Source: Phytophthora hibernalis (taxonomy: Eukaryota; Oomycota; Peronosporomycetes; Peronosporales; Peronosporaceae). Taken from it: a stretch of DNA of 64,000 bases. The stretch spans positions 1 through 64,000 of the forward strand of contig JAAKBF010000031.1 of NCBI GenBank assembly GCA_012656075.1. The letters are read 5' to 3'. This document shows, one piece after another, positions 39,606 to 49,097 of this stretch; positions within the stretch are counted from its first letter, which is position 1, and every line of letters starts with the position of its first letter. The position numbers were made by a program, and so were the translations under genes. The notes under the pieces are model-generated. The model worked only from the letters and a program-made list of their open reading frames with translations, was not told where the DNA came from and did no database searches.

Positions 39606-39812
39606 GCAGGAGATCGACGGAGGAGGTGCTGCTATTGGCCTATGGGGAAGACGAGGTAGCGCACCTATTAGCAGAGCTGAAACACCCTGGAAAGTAAGTT
39701 AGAGTTGATTTTCCTGTCCGGCGTCGCTGTCCGTGCTGTCTTTTGTGATGATACAGACCTCACGACTATTGCAGCAATGCTTCAGCGACGGAAAGTGGCG
39801 TCGTTGTTCTCC

Positions 39813-40696
39813 TTACAATTCGTCCTCGTCGTCGTCTGACATGTCTGCGAATGGGTCAAGCACCGGAAAGTCGCCCACCGCCACGTTGGGCGGACGTACA
39901 AAGCCGCCGTACTTTTGCTCGCACTTGAAGTAGGTGGCACCCTTGACGGAGCCGTTGCCTTTGCCTACAGGCTCGTCAAACTGGACGCCCACCCAGTAGC
40001 CTGGGGCGATCTCGGCGATCTCTCCCAAGTACTGCACCTGTCCGCGACGTCCTCCAGGCTGCACCTCGCATCGATCGCCCACCTTCATATCTGCAACAGT
40101 CTCCGGTCCTGGCAGCGTGGCGGGGTCTACGACAGGCCGAGCGACGTTCATCATGGTCTTGGGTTTCCAGTTGGGGTCCTTGGCGAGCTGCTCTCTCTTG
40201 TACGCACGCACCGTCTTCTCACCTGGTCCAGCGGTAGCAAGTCAGCACCTCCTCATCAACAGCTGCAACACTTAGCATCCTTACGTTTGTTGTAGTCTTC
40301 CTCGGAAATCTCGTACTTCTGCACGAGCGAGACGTCCTCGAGTCCGCCTCCTCTCGAAAGCGAAAACGGATCTTTGTCCACGACGTGCAGCCGCATGCCG
40401 TTCTCCACACTATAGAATCCCAACATCCTGCGATCATCGTCCAGACGGGCGTACACGGACCCGTCGCCGCGCATCACCAGCAGCTCCATGGCGTCGGCAT
40501 TGGTGCCCGTGTGCTGGTACAGCTTGTGTCGCAGCTCGCCGATGGTGCCGTGCAGGTCCAGGCGGATGTCCACCATCTGTAGCTTCAGGTTGCTGTGCGT
40601 GATGAGCAGACACACGACGCCCTCGGGTACGTTGTCGTACTGCTGGTCGTCCATGGCCGTAATGTAGTTGCGCAGCGCGCGCATATCCTGCGCCAT
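39813..40696 (-). CDS. TBCB: Tubulin-folding cofactor B
   Basis: A chaperone that captures alpha-tubulin after CCT and, with TBCE, helps assemble and disassemble tubulin dimers. Exon 1 (40696-40285) contains the ubiquitin-like domain (VCLLITHSNLKLQMVDIRLD, then GTIGELRHKLYQHTG). Exon 2 (40222-39813) contains the CAP-Gly domain (VGDRCEVQPGGRRGQVQYLG, then GYWVGVQFDEPVGKGNGSVK), with the GKNDG-type loop as GKGNGS, and an acidic end DDDEDEL. The intron is 62 nt with GTAAGG and CAG borders. There is no frame break. Start 40696 (MAQDMRALR) was chosen because the upstream open frame lacks an ATG. Divergent to GET1 (99 bp). Confidence 0.93.
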
Positions 40697-40795
40697 TTTA
40701 ACTGCTGATCCAATTGGTGTCGGTTCAATGAATGACAAATGACTATGGTGTAAGACTTAAGTGCGATTGCCATTCCTCCTTTAGATTAATTTACG

Positions 40796-41442
40796 ATGGT
40801 GGAGCTGCCGACCATCTCGGCGCTCAAGGTGTACGACGTGCTGCTGCTCGCTGTGCTGCTGCTGGCTATGGACCTGGCCATGAAGCTGTGGAGCGGACGA
40901 GGTGCACAACTGTCGCCGTTGGAGCAGAAGCTCCTGAGCGAATACAACGAGCAGGTGCGACTCGTGAACCGCCTCAACTCGGTCGAGACGTTCGTGGAAC
41001 AGGCCAAGGCCACGCGCCAGATGAACGCGCTCAAGAAGGAGATGCAGGAGCGCGCAGGTGCGTTGGATTAGGTGGTTTTCACTATTGTAGTGGGGATTAT
41101 GACGTTGGATCTATGGTGTATCATTGCAGTGGAGCGACTGGCTGCAAGTGCGCCTTCAGAGCTCAGAAGCAGTTCGACCGCGTCCGTACGGTGAGTTTGC
41201 AGCCAGAAGATGTATGGCTTGCAACGGGGACTGATCTATTGTGCTGTGTACGACTGCATCAGCCGGTGATCATGGGTTTGGCTATGCTGTATTACTGGGA
41301 CGCGCCGCTGGTCGTGCTACCGCAAGGCTTCATGATGCCGGCAGAGCGACTCATGGCATTCCCAGGCTTCCCGATGGGCGCTGTCTCGGCGATGGGCTGG
41401 GTTGGAATCTGTCGCCGTGTGAGCGCCAAACTTCTGGGCTAA
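40796..41442 (+). CDS. GET1: GET1/WRB tail-anchored protein insertion receptor subunit
   Basis: An ER membrane receptor subunit that, with GET2/CAML, receives tail-anchored proteins from GET3. Three exons (40796-41057, 41130-41190, 41263-41442) give about 167 aa. The first TM helix (VYDVLLLAVLLLAMDLAMKL) is followed by a cytosolic coiled coil (SEYNEQVRLVNRLNSVETFV), then two more TM segments (VIMGLAMLYYWDAPLVVLPQ, then PMGAVSAMGWVGICRRVSAK) with PAERLMAFPG between them, as in plant and fungal GET1. One base is missing in exon 2 near 41150 (between AAS and FRAQKQFDRVRT). Intron positions and phases agree once this is restored. Confidence 0.85.
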
Positions 41443-41662
41443 ACGACCTGCTTCACCTGAAACGACAACCTGCTGTAGACGCCGTAGCTAGCATAGTCCG
41501 CTTTAATCTGTTCAAGCAACTTGGTAACCTGAGCAACCCCACAAAACGACAAAGATCCGCTGTGTGCATGACTGGCATGTGCGTTCGATTAAGCTGACGT
41601 TACTACCCGACCCGACGCGTTGAAAGCGGCAGGTCGCGTGGCACAGGACAACTGGACGACGT

Positions 41663-42001
41663 CTAGTAGTCCTCGTCGCCTCCGCCGAACATGTCCATAC
41701 CGCCGCCCATGTCGACCTCTTCCTCCTCCTCGACGACCTTCTCCTCCACCTTGGCCGGAGCGGCACCGCCAGCAGCGGCACCGGCAGCAGGGGCAGCGCC
41801 CAGCGAGACCGTCGCAATCTTGGCCTTGCCGGCCGCGACCACCTCCTCGATGTTCTTGCCCTCGAGCTCCTTGACGAGCTTCTCGGCCTGCTCCTGGTCG
41901 AACTCGCCGCCGAACGACGTCACGACCTTCTCGAGGTCAGCCACGGCAGGGCTGGCGTTTCCGCCGAGAACACACAACAGCAAAGCAGCAACGTGACGCA
42001 T
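41663..42001 (-). CDS. RPLP2: Large ribosomal subunit acidic protein P2
   Basis: A 112-aa stalk protein that recruits elongation factors. The N-terminal dimerisation region reads MRHVAALLLCVLGGNASPAV and DLEKVVTSFGGEFDQEQAEK, and the Ala/Gly hinge and Glu-rich region follow. The C-terminus ends MGGGMDMFGGGDEDY rather than the common eukaryotic DDDMGFGLFD. A CAG directly precedes the ATG at 42001, so a 5' UTR intron or an upstream exon is possible. There is no frame break. Confidence 0.92.
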   Translation of the reverse strand: MRHVAALLLCVLGGNASPAVADLEKVVTSFGGEFDQEQAEKLVKELEGKNIEEVVAAGKAKIATVSLGAAPAAGAAAGGAAPAKVEEKVVEEEEEVDMGGGMDMFGGGDEDY

Positions 42002-42342
42002 CTGATAGGTATTCAACAGCAGAGAAGGGTCTGTTAGGATTTACTCTAGGACTCACTATGGACATGGTGACGCACCTTGTTTAAGGTGAAAAGAGGTTTT
42101 GCTGGCAAATACCCGACGACGTCTCCAACGCTGTAATGCCTGCTAAACTCGCCTGGAAGGCCAGCGATAGCCAATCACTCCGCGGACCATACAAAAGTCA
42201 AGTCAATCCAGCGTTCACCAATCAAAACATCAAGCCTGTTGATCTCGCTATCGAATGTGAAAGGTTTGCACACGTCGCAGGCCCGCTTCAACATGAAGGC
42301 AAGTCAACTTCAGTTGTTATAAATCCGTCGTGGCAGGAGCCA

Positions 42343-43574
42343 CTACGGCGCCCGAGGCTTTTTCGGCTTTACGGGACTGTTTAAGTCGACGTCCTCGAAA
42401 ATGCCCTCGCTCGCGTTAACGCCCGTGCTCAGCCCCATGCTTGGCTGTTCAACAACTTTGGAGTTCGAGTTCACGCTCTCTCGACTGGTAGAATCGCTGC
42501 ATTTGGTCAGTTCGAGAACTGCAGCCGCCGCTGCGAGATCGAGAGACCTTTGTGATCCAATTGACGAAGGAGCGGACAGATTCGCGGGGAAGATGACAGC
42601 GGGAGGCGACCCTCGTCTTGTCCTCGTTGCGCCACCCTTGGCGTTTTTAGTATCCTTGACATCTCCATGCTGCACGTGACTGCGGTTCTTCGTCGTCTTG
42701 CGGCGGAGGCAGTTGCACTTCAGCATGCGCGTGCACAACCCTTCGGATCCGTTTGCCAAAATGAAATCGTACGTTCCCATCCCCACACACAGCAAGTAGG
42801 TGTGGAAACCTGTCAGGAGAACGAACGAGTTCGTCAGTGAAATGCACGCTGCGTTGTGGATCCACAGCAGCGCGACCACCGCTTTCTCCCAGCCGTCAAC
42901 AGCGTTGGCCTCCACTTCCGATTTCCACAACGTGCACATGAGGATGCCGATAACCGTCTGCAGCAGCGTTTGGCATGTTGCTGAAACAACAAGGCAGTAG
43001 AATGCCTCATAGTTGCTTTCCGCGATGCACGTATTGAGCCAGGTACAGTGATGGTCGAGCCCGGGGCTGCTCTTATAGCACAAGCCGCAATACCGCGACT
43101 CTTTCGGGGTATTCGAAGAATGGAAGGGAAGCAACTGGAAGGCTTCTGAACATGGCAACAGCAATAATCATACAAACGGCTTGCTTAGTGACAGAATACG
43201 CGATCTCGAATGTCAGGAAATGGCAAGACTTACAGGCTGCGCAGGGTCTCTCGATTCACAAATGTACCACGCTGTAAGGACAATGATCACCAAGACGGCA
43301 TTCGGCAGGAGAATCGCAAGGAACTAAGCACGAGAAAACGGCATCAATTATACAGGCTTATGGAAGTGCAGCTTGGGGTAAGCCTACCTTTTCCCAGCTC
43401 AATAGAGCTGCCACGAAAGTGATGAAGCTCTGACCGAAGTGTGCAATGTTTAGTGCAGGTGAACACCACAAGAGAGACCGATGCACGAGCGCGTACTCCT
43501 ATCAGTATCAGTTGAATCACCCAGCTTGTTGCTTGGTCTCGCGAGAAGGGTTTCTCGAGCCCGTTGGTGCGCAT
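42343..43574 (-). CDS. DHHC palmitoyltransferase, ZDHHC1/11-like, with degenerate Cys-rich domain
   Basis: A membrane S-acyltransferase. Exon 1 (43574-43388) starts MRTNGLEKPFSRDQATSWVI, similar to the NG..KP..P.Q..SW start of ZDHHC1/11. It leads into TM1 and TM2 (LNIAHFGQSFITFVAALLSW, then ILLPNAVLVIIVLTAWYICE in exon 2, 43323-43234). Exon 3 (43145-42343) has SRYCGLCYKSSPGLDHHCTW, then LNTCIAESNYEAFY, two further TM segments, and a Ser-rich tail. The catalytic DHHC is intact, but the first Cys pair of the domain is not seen, and HC and KC of the usual zinc ligands read YC and KS. One base is missing near 43455, and the exon 2-3 phase also suggests a missing base. Confidence 0.8.
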
Positions 43575-43755
43575 GGCAGCCTCCTGTCTTCGAATAATAA
43601 CTAGGAGTCTGGAAGTCTCACTAATCGGCTAGTCACCATTGAAATGGCTATTTCCGGTCGACGTGACCACCACTAAGGAGAGAGATACACATACAACCAG
43701 GTTGCTTGGTCTTCATTCCCAGTATAAATACTCGGTCTATTCTGCACGTGGCTAA

Positions 43756-44075
43756 TCAGGGCGACGTGCGGACGAGCTCCTTTTCCGCCTGTGGCTTCCC
43801 TGTTGCTGCCGCAGCGGCCGACGCAGAACTGACCTTGGAGATGGCGATGACGCTGGACCAGTTCTCCAGCACACGCAGCGACACTGCAATGACACGAAAC
43901 ACTCAGTCTGTAGTCAATAGAGAGCCTCCTCTTATAAAAATTCGCACGCACTTTCGTTCTGCTCGTTCATCTGCAGCAGCTTCGCGTTGATGTTGTCCAG
44001 GTACCGCACCAGCTGTGCGGACGAGTCCCGCAACGCTTCAAGCGCGCCCACCTCTTCGTTCTTCCTTCCAGCCAT
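43756..44075 (-). CDS. DAD2: DASH (Dam1) complex subunit Dad2
   Basis: A small kinetochore coiled-coil protein of the outer DASH/Dam1 ring, which couples kinetochores to microtubules. Two exons (44075-43952 and 43883-43756, intron 68 nt) give 83 aa without frame error. LEALRDSSAQLVRYLDNINA and KLLQMNEQNE form the heptad region, then MSLRVLENWSSVIAISKV, matching the V..VL.NW..V...I signature of Dad2, and a Ser/Ala/Lys tail. DASH subunits are patchily distributed but have been reported in stramenopiles. Divergent to the CANT1-type gene; the shared 5' region holds ATTGGCTGAAA. Confidence 0.82.
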
Positions 44076-44187
44076 CGTCAGAATACTGTCAAAAAGTAGC
44101 CACTCGTACTTATCCGAGTATGTGCGCCACGTCATAGCCAGGCGGCAGATTCCGATTGGGTGAAATGTCCACCTATCCGCCTCTTCT

Positions 44188-44199
44188 ATTGGCTGAAAG
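44188..44199. promoter_or_regulatory. ATTGGCTGAAAG, CCAAT-type element in a divergent promoter
   Basis: Lies between DAD2 (start 44075, minus) and the CANT1-family gene (start 44326 or 44264, plus). A third copy of the same 11-mer in the same setting. Confidence 0.55.
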
Positions 44200-44325
44200 C
44201 TGTTCATAGTCAGTTCATCGAGCCGCAGTCATAACGGACGTGGTCGACCAGCGCTCCCCGTGCATGCTCGTGTCGTGCGTGGACACCAAGAAGAAGCGCA
44301 AGCTCAGTACGCTGGACGAAAAAGC

Positions 44326-45603
44326 ATGAGCAGCATGTGGTCGGGAACGCCTCTGCCCAGTGGCAACGTGGCCGCGGGATCCACGCGCTCGCAGCCGGCG
44401 CTGGCGGCCATGCGACGTCATGGGCGGGCGCTGCTGGTGGTCGTGGCCTTGGCCGTGTTCACGCTCGTATCGCTGTCCCGGTCGTCCATTGGCAACAACA
44501 GAAGCAGCAGCGACGCGAATCTGCGCACGCCTGAGAACTGGGGCACCGACAAGCAGCTGCTACTGCCCACGCCCGACTCGGTCAGACACAATGTGCGGCA
44601 GGAGCCGACGCTGGCGCCACCGCCCAAGCCAGACTCGTTCGGTATCGTCATTGTGGCCGACCTGGACAAACAGTCCAAGGTACAGGACAGCAAGAAGCCG
44701 CAGTTCGTGTCGTACCTGCTGCACGCCACGCTCAAGGTCACGCCTGGCAGCTCCAGCGCCCAGCAGAAACGTGACGCGTACACGGTCACGTTCGGAGACG
44801 AACTCAAGTTCACTACTAGTATGAACGAGGCTGGACGTGGCTTCGAGCTGAGTGAACTGGCCTGGTTCAACGGCAAGCTGCTGGCCTTCGACGACCGCAC
44901 GGGCATTGTCTTCCGTCTCAAGCACTTTGAGGGCGTGAGCATGACCAAACCCCTGCAGGCCATCCCGGAGCACATTGTCATGGAGGGAGATGGTGTGACT
45001 GGCAAGGGCCAGAAGCACGAGTGGGCTACGGTCAAAGATGGCGAGCTTTACATGGGCAGCGTGGGCAAGGAGTTCACCGACAACGACGGCAACGTCATCG
45101 GAGACGGCAACCTATGGGTCGCGGTCATGGACCGACTCGGCGACGTGCGGCACGAGGACTGGACGGCCAACTTTGCGGCTGTGCGCAAGGCGCTGGGCTG
45201 CCAGTGGCCGGGATATGTTGTCCACGAAGCTATTGAGTGGAGTCCTCTCCGTCGTCAATGGTTCATCCTGCCGCGACGCGTGAGTAAGGATGTCTACAAC
45301 GACATGGAGGACGAAAAGCGCGGCTCCAACAAGGTCGTGATTGCGAGCGAGGACTTCAGCAGTATCGAGGTGCGCGAGATTGGCAAGATCACACCGCTGC
45401 GCGGCTTCTCGTCGTTCAAGTTCGTTCCGCGGTCGGATGATAAGGTCATTGTGGCCATCAAGAGTGTGGAGGTGGAGGTCGAGCAGAGGCAAACATCGTT
45501 CATCACGGTGTTCGACGTGGATGGAAATGTTCTCATGGAGGAGACCGAAATCCCCGGTGCCAAGAAGTTCGAGGGTGTTGCCTTCGCACACGACTGGTCT
45601 TAG
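44326..45603 (+). CDS. Calcium-activated nucleotidase / apyrase, CANT1 family
   Basis: A soluble-type calcium-dependent nucleotidase hydrolysing UDP and GDP in the secretory lumen, which supports glycosyl transfer. A type II signal anchor (GRALLVVVALAVFTLVSL, residues about 27-45) precedes the five-bladed catalytic domain: VIVADLDKQSKV, then GRGFELSELAWFNGKLLAFD with DRTGIVF, then EGDGVTGKGQKHEWATVKDG and ELYMGSVGKEF, then REIGKITPLRGFSSFKFVPR. These are the family's conserved acidic and calcium-binding segments. The frame is intact to 45603. An ATG at 44264 (MLVSCVDTKKKRKLSTLDEK) would join this frame if one A is missing from GAAAAAGC near 44322, which would add about 22 residues. Confidence 0.9.
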   Translation: MSSMWSGTPLPSGNVAAGSTRSQPALAAMRRHGRALLVVVALAVFTLVSLSRSSIGNNRSSSDANLRTPENWGTDKQLLLPTPDSVRHNVRQEPTLAPPPKPDSFGIVIVADLDKQSKVQDSKKPQFVSYLLHATLKVTPGSSSAQQKRDAYTVTFGDELKFTTSMNEAGRGFELSELAWFNGKLLAFDDRTGIVFRLKHFEGVSMTKPLQAIPEHIVMEGDGVTGKGQKHEWATVKDGELYMGSVGKEFTDNDGNVIGDGNLWVAVMDRLGDVRHEDWTANFAAVRKALGCQWPGYVVHEAIEWSPLRRQWFILPRRVSKDVYNDMEDEKRGSNKVVIASEDFSSIEVREIGKITPLRGFSSFKFVPRSDDKVIVAIKSVEVEVEQRQTSFITVFDVDGNVLMEETEIPGAKKFEGVAFAHDWS

Positions 45604-45883
45604 ACGATGTCCGTGCTGCATTCGCGCTCTGCGCCCAAGAGCTGGGATCCCGCACGCTTACCTCCAAGATAGAGCAGCGATTAGTGCGAGCAAGGTAGGT
45701 GTAGATTACTGACCAAGCCTCAGAGTATCCAATGCTCCGAACAAAGCTTCCAACCAGGTCAGCGGTGTCCTGCACACACACCCTTCAGGCGTACGGATCA
45801 ATATTGAAGACTGTATTCCTCTTTTCAGCCGCACCCTACTGCGAAGATGTCTATTTGTCAAGGGCCTGATGATGCGCCAGAGC
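45604..45883. other. 3' spacer between convergent CANT1 and ARF-like genes
   Basis: Trailer sequence; nothing coding is recognised. Confidence 0.5.
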
Positions 45884-46576
45884 TCAAAGCGCTGCCATGT
45901 TCTCGCACAGCCACGTGATGCCATCGTTCAGACCCTCGCCGGTGGTGGCCACTGCTGGCTGCACCTTAACGCGACGATTACTTTGTGCACAGCTTTCTTC
46001 GAATTCCAATGCTTTCGTCAGCTCCTCAACGTCCCGTGCGCCTGGTAGATCCCGCTTGTTGAGAATAATTAATAGGCTTGCATCCTGCAGCTGAGTGTCT
46101 ACGAGCATGCCGTTTAGCTCAGCTTTTGCCAGTTCTAACCGCAACAAATCGGCACTATCAAGGACGAAAACGATTCCCTGGTCACCGAAAAGTCAACATA
46201 CAATGGTAAGTCTCGAGAAGAACGCATACGAAGCTCTCGTTTTTACCTGCGTTCCGGTGAAGTGATGCCTCCAGTATGGCCGCAGCGTGTCCTGTCCTCC
46301 GACATCCTACAAATTTGCAAAGACATCGAACTGTGAGCATGGCAAAACTTTCAGCCCTTGAGTTTCGAGCCAACCTACCCAAACGTTGAGCTTATAGCCG
46401 TCGTACTTGATGGTCTCGACGTTGAACCCAACGGTTGGAATACTAGCGATTGCCTTGCCCAAACGCAGGTGGTACAGGATCGTCGTCTTGCCAGCGCCGT
46501 CTAATCCCACGAGAAGCAGTCGCCGATCGTTGCGATTCCAAAAGCGCGAGAAACTTCTAGACAACGAGGTGCCCAT
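45884..46576 (-). CDS. ARF/ARL-family small GTPase
   Basis: A GTPase of membrane traffic. Three exons (46576-46379, 46306-46247, 46177-45884; introns 72 and 69 nt) give 183 aa, the normal ARF length, with no frame error. MGTSLSRSF offers an N-myristoylation Gly2. G1 is GLDGAGKTT, switch I is IPTVGFNVETI, switch II DVGGQDTLRPYW is exon 2, and G4 is NKRDLPGA instead of NKQD. FVLDSADLLRLELAKAEL is the ARF-type fourth strand and helix. Which ARF/ARL subfamily it belongs to cannot be decided by eye. Confidence 0.92.
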
Positions 46577-47115
46577 AGCATGGGCCGCTCCTACGCGGAA
46601 GATGTAGACGCGTTCGACGTTGTGCCTGAACCAGCGATGCCAGGGTACTGTGTTGAGCACTCGCTTCGTTTCCTGCAGTTGTTGGCGTGATATTTTTAAA
46701 AGGCGCAAGCAGCTTCAACATCGTAACGTACAGGTAAAATCGCGAATCTTTACAGGTTCATTTGAACTTTTCCCGCCAAAAAGCTCATTACCCCTATATC
46801 CTGGCTTGCTTTGCGTGAGGTGCGGTGGTGTGCTATTAAAGTGGTCTATAGTTTACTCCCTGTGGACGTCCTTGTTTCCCACTTTGGTCGTCCACTCGCC
46901 TGCTCTTGACAAGCATGCTAGGACCATCCCGTAGACAAGCTTGCACGTTGTATATCGTATGCAAAGACAAACGATCCGATAGTATTTATTGAAACGTTGA
47001 ATTATTTTCACTCAACCTTGTCTGTCATGGCCCTGCTGGAGGCTGAGCGTCTCTCAACGTTAACACGATACATGACCAATTTGCAAGTTGAGCGAGCAAT
47101 AAGCTAGCCGTTCAC
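46577..47115. other. Spacer between ARF and DDX41 genes, no gene
   Basis: Contains the ARF promoter on the right side of 46576 and the 3' end of DDX41. No repeat or ORF with support. Confidence 0.5.
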
Positions 47116-48957
47116 TTAACCGAGCGAGTCTCCGCCGTAACCTTCGCTCTTCCCAGCAAGGAAGTCGCGCTTGCCGGCACCGATCTTCCGCACCTGCGAG
47201 TCCACCTTCGGACAGTCCGTGATACGATGACCCAGCCCACCACAGAACGCACAGCCCTTCGTGCCTGTGGCGTTGGAAAGCCCATCGCCACTGCGCTCCA
47301 ACTCCTCGTAAGGATCTTCTAGTGCCTTGAGCACGGGTGGGACAGTTTGCTTGGCTTCAACGAGCAGATGCTTCAGATCCAGCAGTGCACTCTCCGGGAC
47401 GCTCTTGTTAATAAAGGTCGTGGCGACGCCGGTCTTTCCACAACGACCTGTACGACCGATCCGATGTACGTAGTTTTCAATCTCTGCAGGCATATCGAAG
47501 TTGATGACATGCTTGATATCCGGAAAGTCGAGACCCTTCGCCGCGACATCCGTGGCAACCAGCACGTCCTTTTTCCCATTCTTGAACAAGTCAATTGCCT
47601 CGTTTCGCTCCTCCTGGTCCTTGCCACCATGAATGGAGGCTGCCTCGATACCCTTCAGAATCAGGTACTCATAGATATCGTCCACGTCGCCCTTGCGCTC
47701 ACAGAAAATAACAACGGGCGGACTCGTCTTCTGCAAGCACTCCAGCAGGTAGACAATCTTTGCGTCCTGCTTCACGTACTCGACCTCCTGAATCACGTCC
47801 AGGTTGGCAGCACCGGCACGACCCACGTTCACCAGAACAGGCTTCACCAGCACGTCCTTGGCGAAATCCTGGAACTTTTGCGGCATCGTAGCCGAGAACA
47901 GCAGCGTCTGTCGCTGACTTGTAAAGTGGTTGAAAGTCGTGGCCACTTCCTCGTCGAAGCCCAGGTCAAGCATGCGATCACCTTCATCCAGGCAAATGTA
48001 CTTGCACAGTCGCAGATTCATCTCTCGTAGCTTCAGGAAGTGGTTCAGCCGACCGGGCGTCGCCACCACAATGTGCACTCCACGACTAGCGATCAGGTCG
48101 GACTGTACACGCTTGTCTTCTCCACCGATGCACAGCAAACTGCGGAGCTCCGGGTATCCTGCCTTGAAGAGGTGGTTCGTGAAATGCTTCACCACGTCGA
48201 ACGTCTGTCTCATGAGCTCGCGCGAAGGTCCGACAATCAGTCCGAACGGACCTTCATGTCCAACGATCGGCATCTTCTTCTCCTCCTCCAGCGCCAGCAT
48301 CACCAGCGGCAGCGTGAACGTGACTGTCTTGCCTGACCCAGTGAACGCAATGCCAATCATGTCTCTGCCCGCGAGAATGCACGGGATGGCCTGCACTTGG
48401 ATGGGTGTAGGTCTCAGGATGTTCTTGGCCTGGAGCGCGTCCAGAATGGCCTTGGGAAAGCGCATGAACTCGAACGACTTAATAGGCGGCGGCACGTCCT
48501 GCCCCTCTACAAGAATGTGCCACTTTTTGCGAACAGCGTCACAATCATCGGGCGTCATGTCTGCGATGCTGCGTGGCGGTCTCCATGTCGTGCGCATAAT
48601 CTCCTGGTATTGGATCCCTTCCGCCCGCTCGTGGGCCGACACGAGCGCCGCCTTCTGCACGTAGCTGGCCTCCTTGAGCATCGTCACCTCCTGTGCGTCC
48701 TGCTGCGCCTTGTGCTGGTTCACGCCCTGCGCCTCCAGTCGCTTGCGCATCTCGTACGCCTGGTCCAGCAGACTCACGCTTGAGCGCGCGTCCGGCGCCG
48801 CCTCCTCCTGCGTTTTAGGTCGCTTAACTGGTTGTTCCACGTCACTGTCACTGTCCTGCTGGGTGCGCTCTTGTACCACCTTCCGCCTCCGCTGCACACG
48901 CTCCTGCTCGCGCTGACGCCGCACCTTCAGCGGCACATACAGCGCCTCCTCCGCCAT
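47116..48957 (-). CDS. DDX41: DEAD-box RNA helicase DDX41 (Abstrakt)
   Basis: A spliceosome-associated ATP-dependent RNA helicase. A single intact frame of 613 aa from MAEEALYVPLKVRRQREQER. The Q motif lies at FPKAILDALQAKNILRPTPI, motif I at AFTGSGKT, motif III at LLFSATMP, motif V at VATDVAAKGLDFP and motif VI at YVHRIGRTGRCG, followed by the C-terminal CCHC knuckle GCAFCGGLGHRITDCPK characteristic of DDX41. NVGRAGAANLDVIQEVEYVK is also diagnostic. Motif II reads YICLDEGDRMLDLGF, that is DEGD instead of DEAD (GGT codon), at about residue 325. Divergent to TRAPPC9 (140 bp between starts). Confidence 0.95.
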   Translation of the reverse strand: MAEEALYVPLKVRRQREQERVQRRRKVVQERTQQDSDSDVEQPVKRPKTQEEAAPDARSSVSLLDQAYEMRKRLEAQGVNQHKAQQDAQEVTMLKEASYVQKAALVSAHERAEGIQYQEIMRTTWRPPRSIADMTPDDCDAVRKKWHILVEGQDVPPPIKSFEFMRFPKAILDALQAKNILRPTPIQVQAIPCILAGRDMIGIAFTGSGKTVTFTLPLVMLALEEEKKMPIVGHEGPFGLIVGPSRELMRQTFDVVKHFTNHLFKAGYPELRSLLCIGGEDKRVQSDLIASRGVHIVVATPGRLNHFLKLREMNLRLCKYICLDEGDRMLDLGFDEEVATTFNHFTSQRQTLLFSATMPQKFQDFAKDVLVKPVLVNVGRAGAANLDVIQEVEYVKQDAKIVYLLECLQKTSPPVVIFCERKGDVDDIYEYLILKGIEAASIHGGKDQEERNEAIDLFKNGKKDVLVATDVAAKGLDFPDIKHVINFDMPAEIENYVHRIGRTGRCGKTGVATTFINKSVPESALLDLKHLLVEAKQTVPPVLKALEDPYEELERSGDGLSNATGTKGCAFCGGLGHRITDCPKVDSQVRKIGAGKRDFLAGKSEGYGGDSLG

Positions 48958-49097
48958 GGCTTGCTAAAAGTTGTGCCAAAAATGACATTTGTGTTTTTTC
49001 CATTGTCAAATGTATTTGTATTTTTGACAAGATATGTTACATTATAAAAAACACAAAACTCACAAAAAGGCATACGAAAAGGACAATCCTGCTGACA

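Noticed and set aside
44418..45621. Minus-strand open frames opposite the CANT1-family gene
   Set aside because: They overlap an intact conserved gene; openness follows from GC-rich codon composition.
47347..48664. Long plus-strand open frames opposite DDX41
   Set aside because: They are antisense shadows of a fully conserved helicase gene and contain no recognisable domain.
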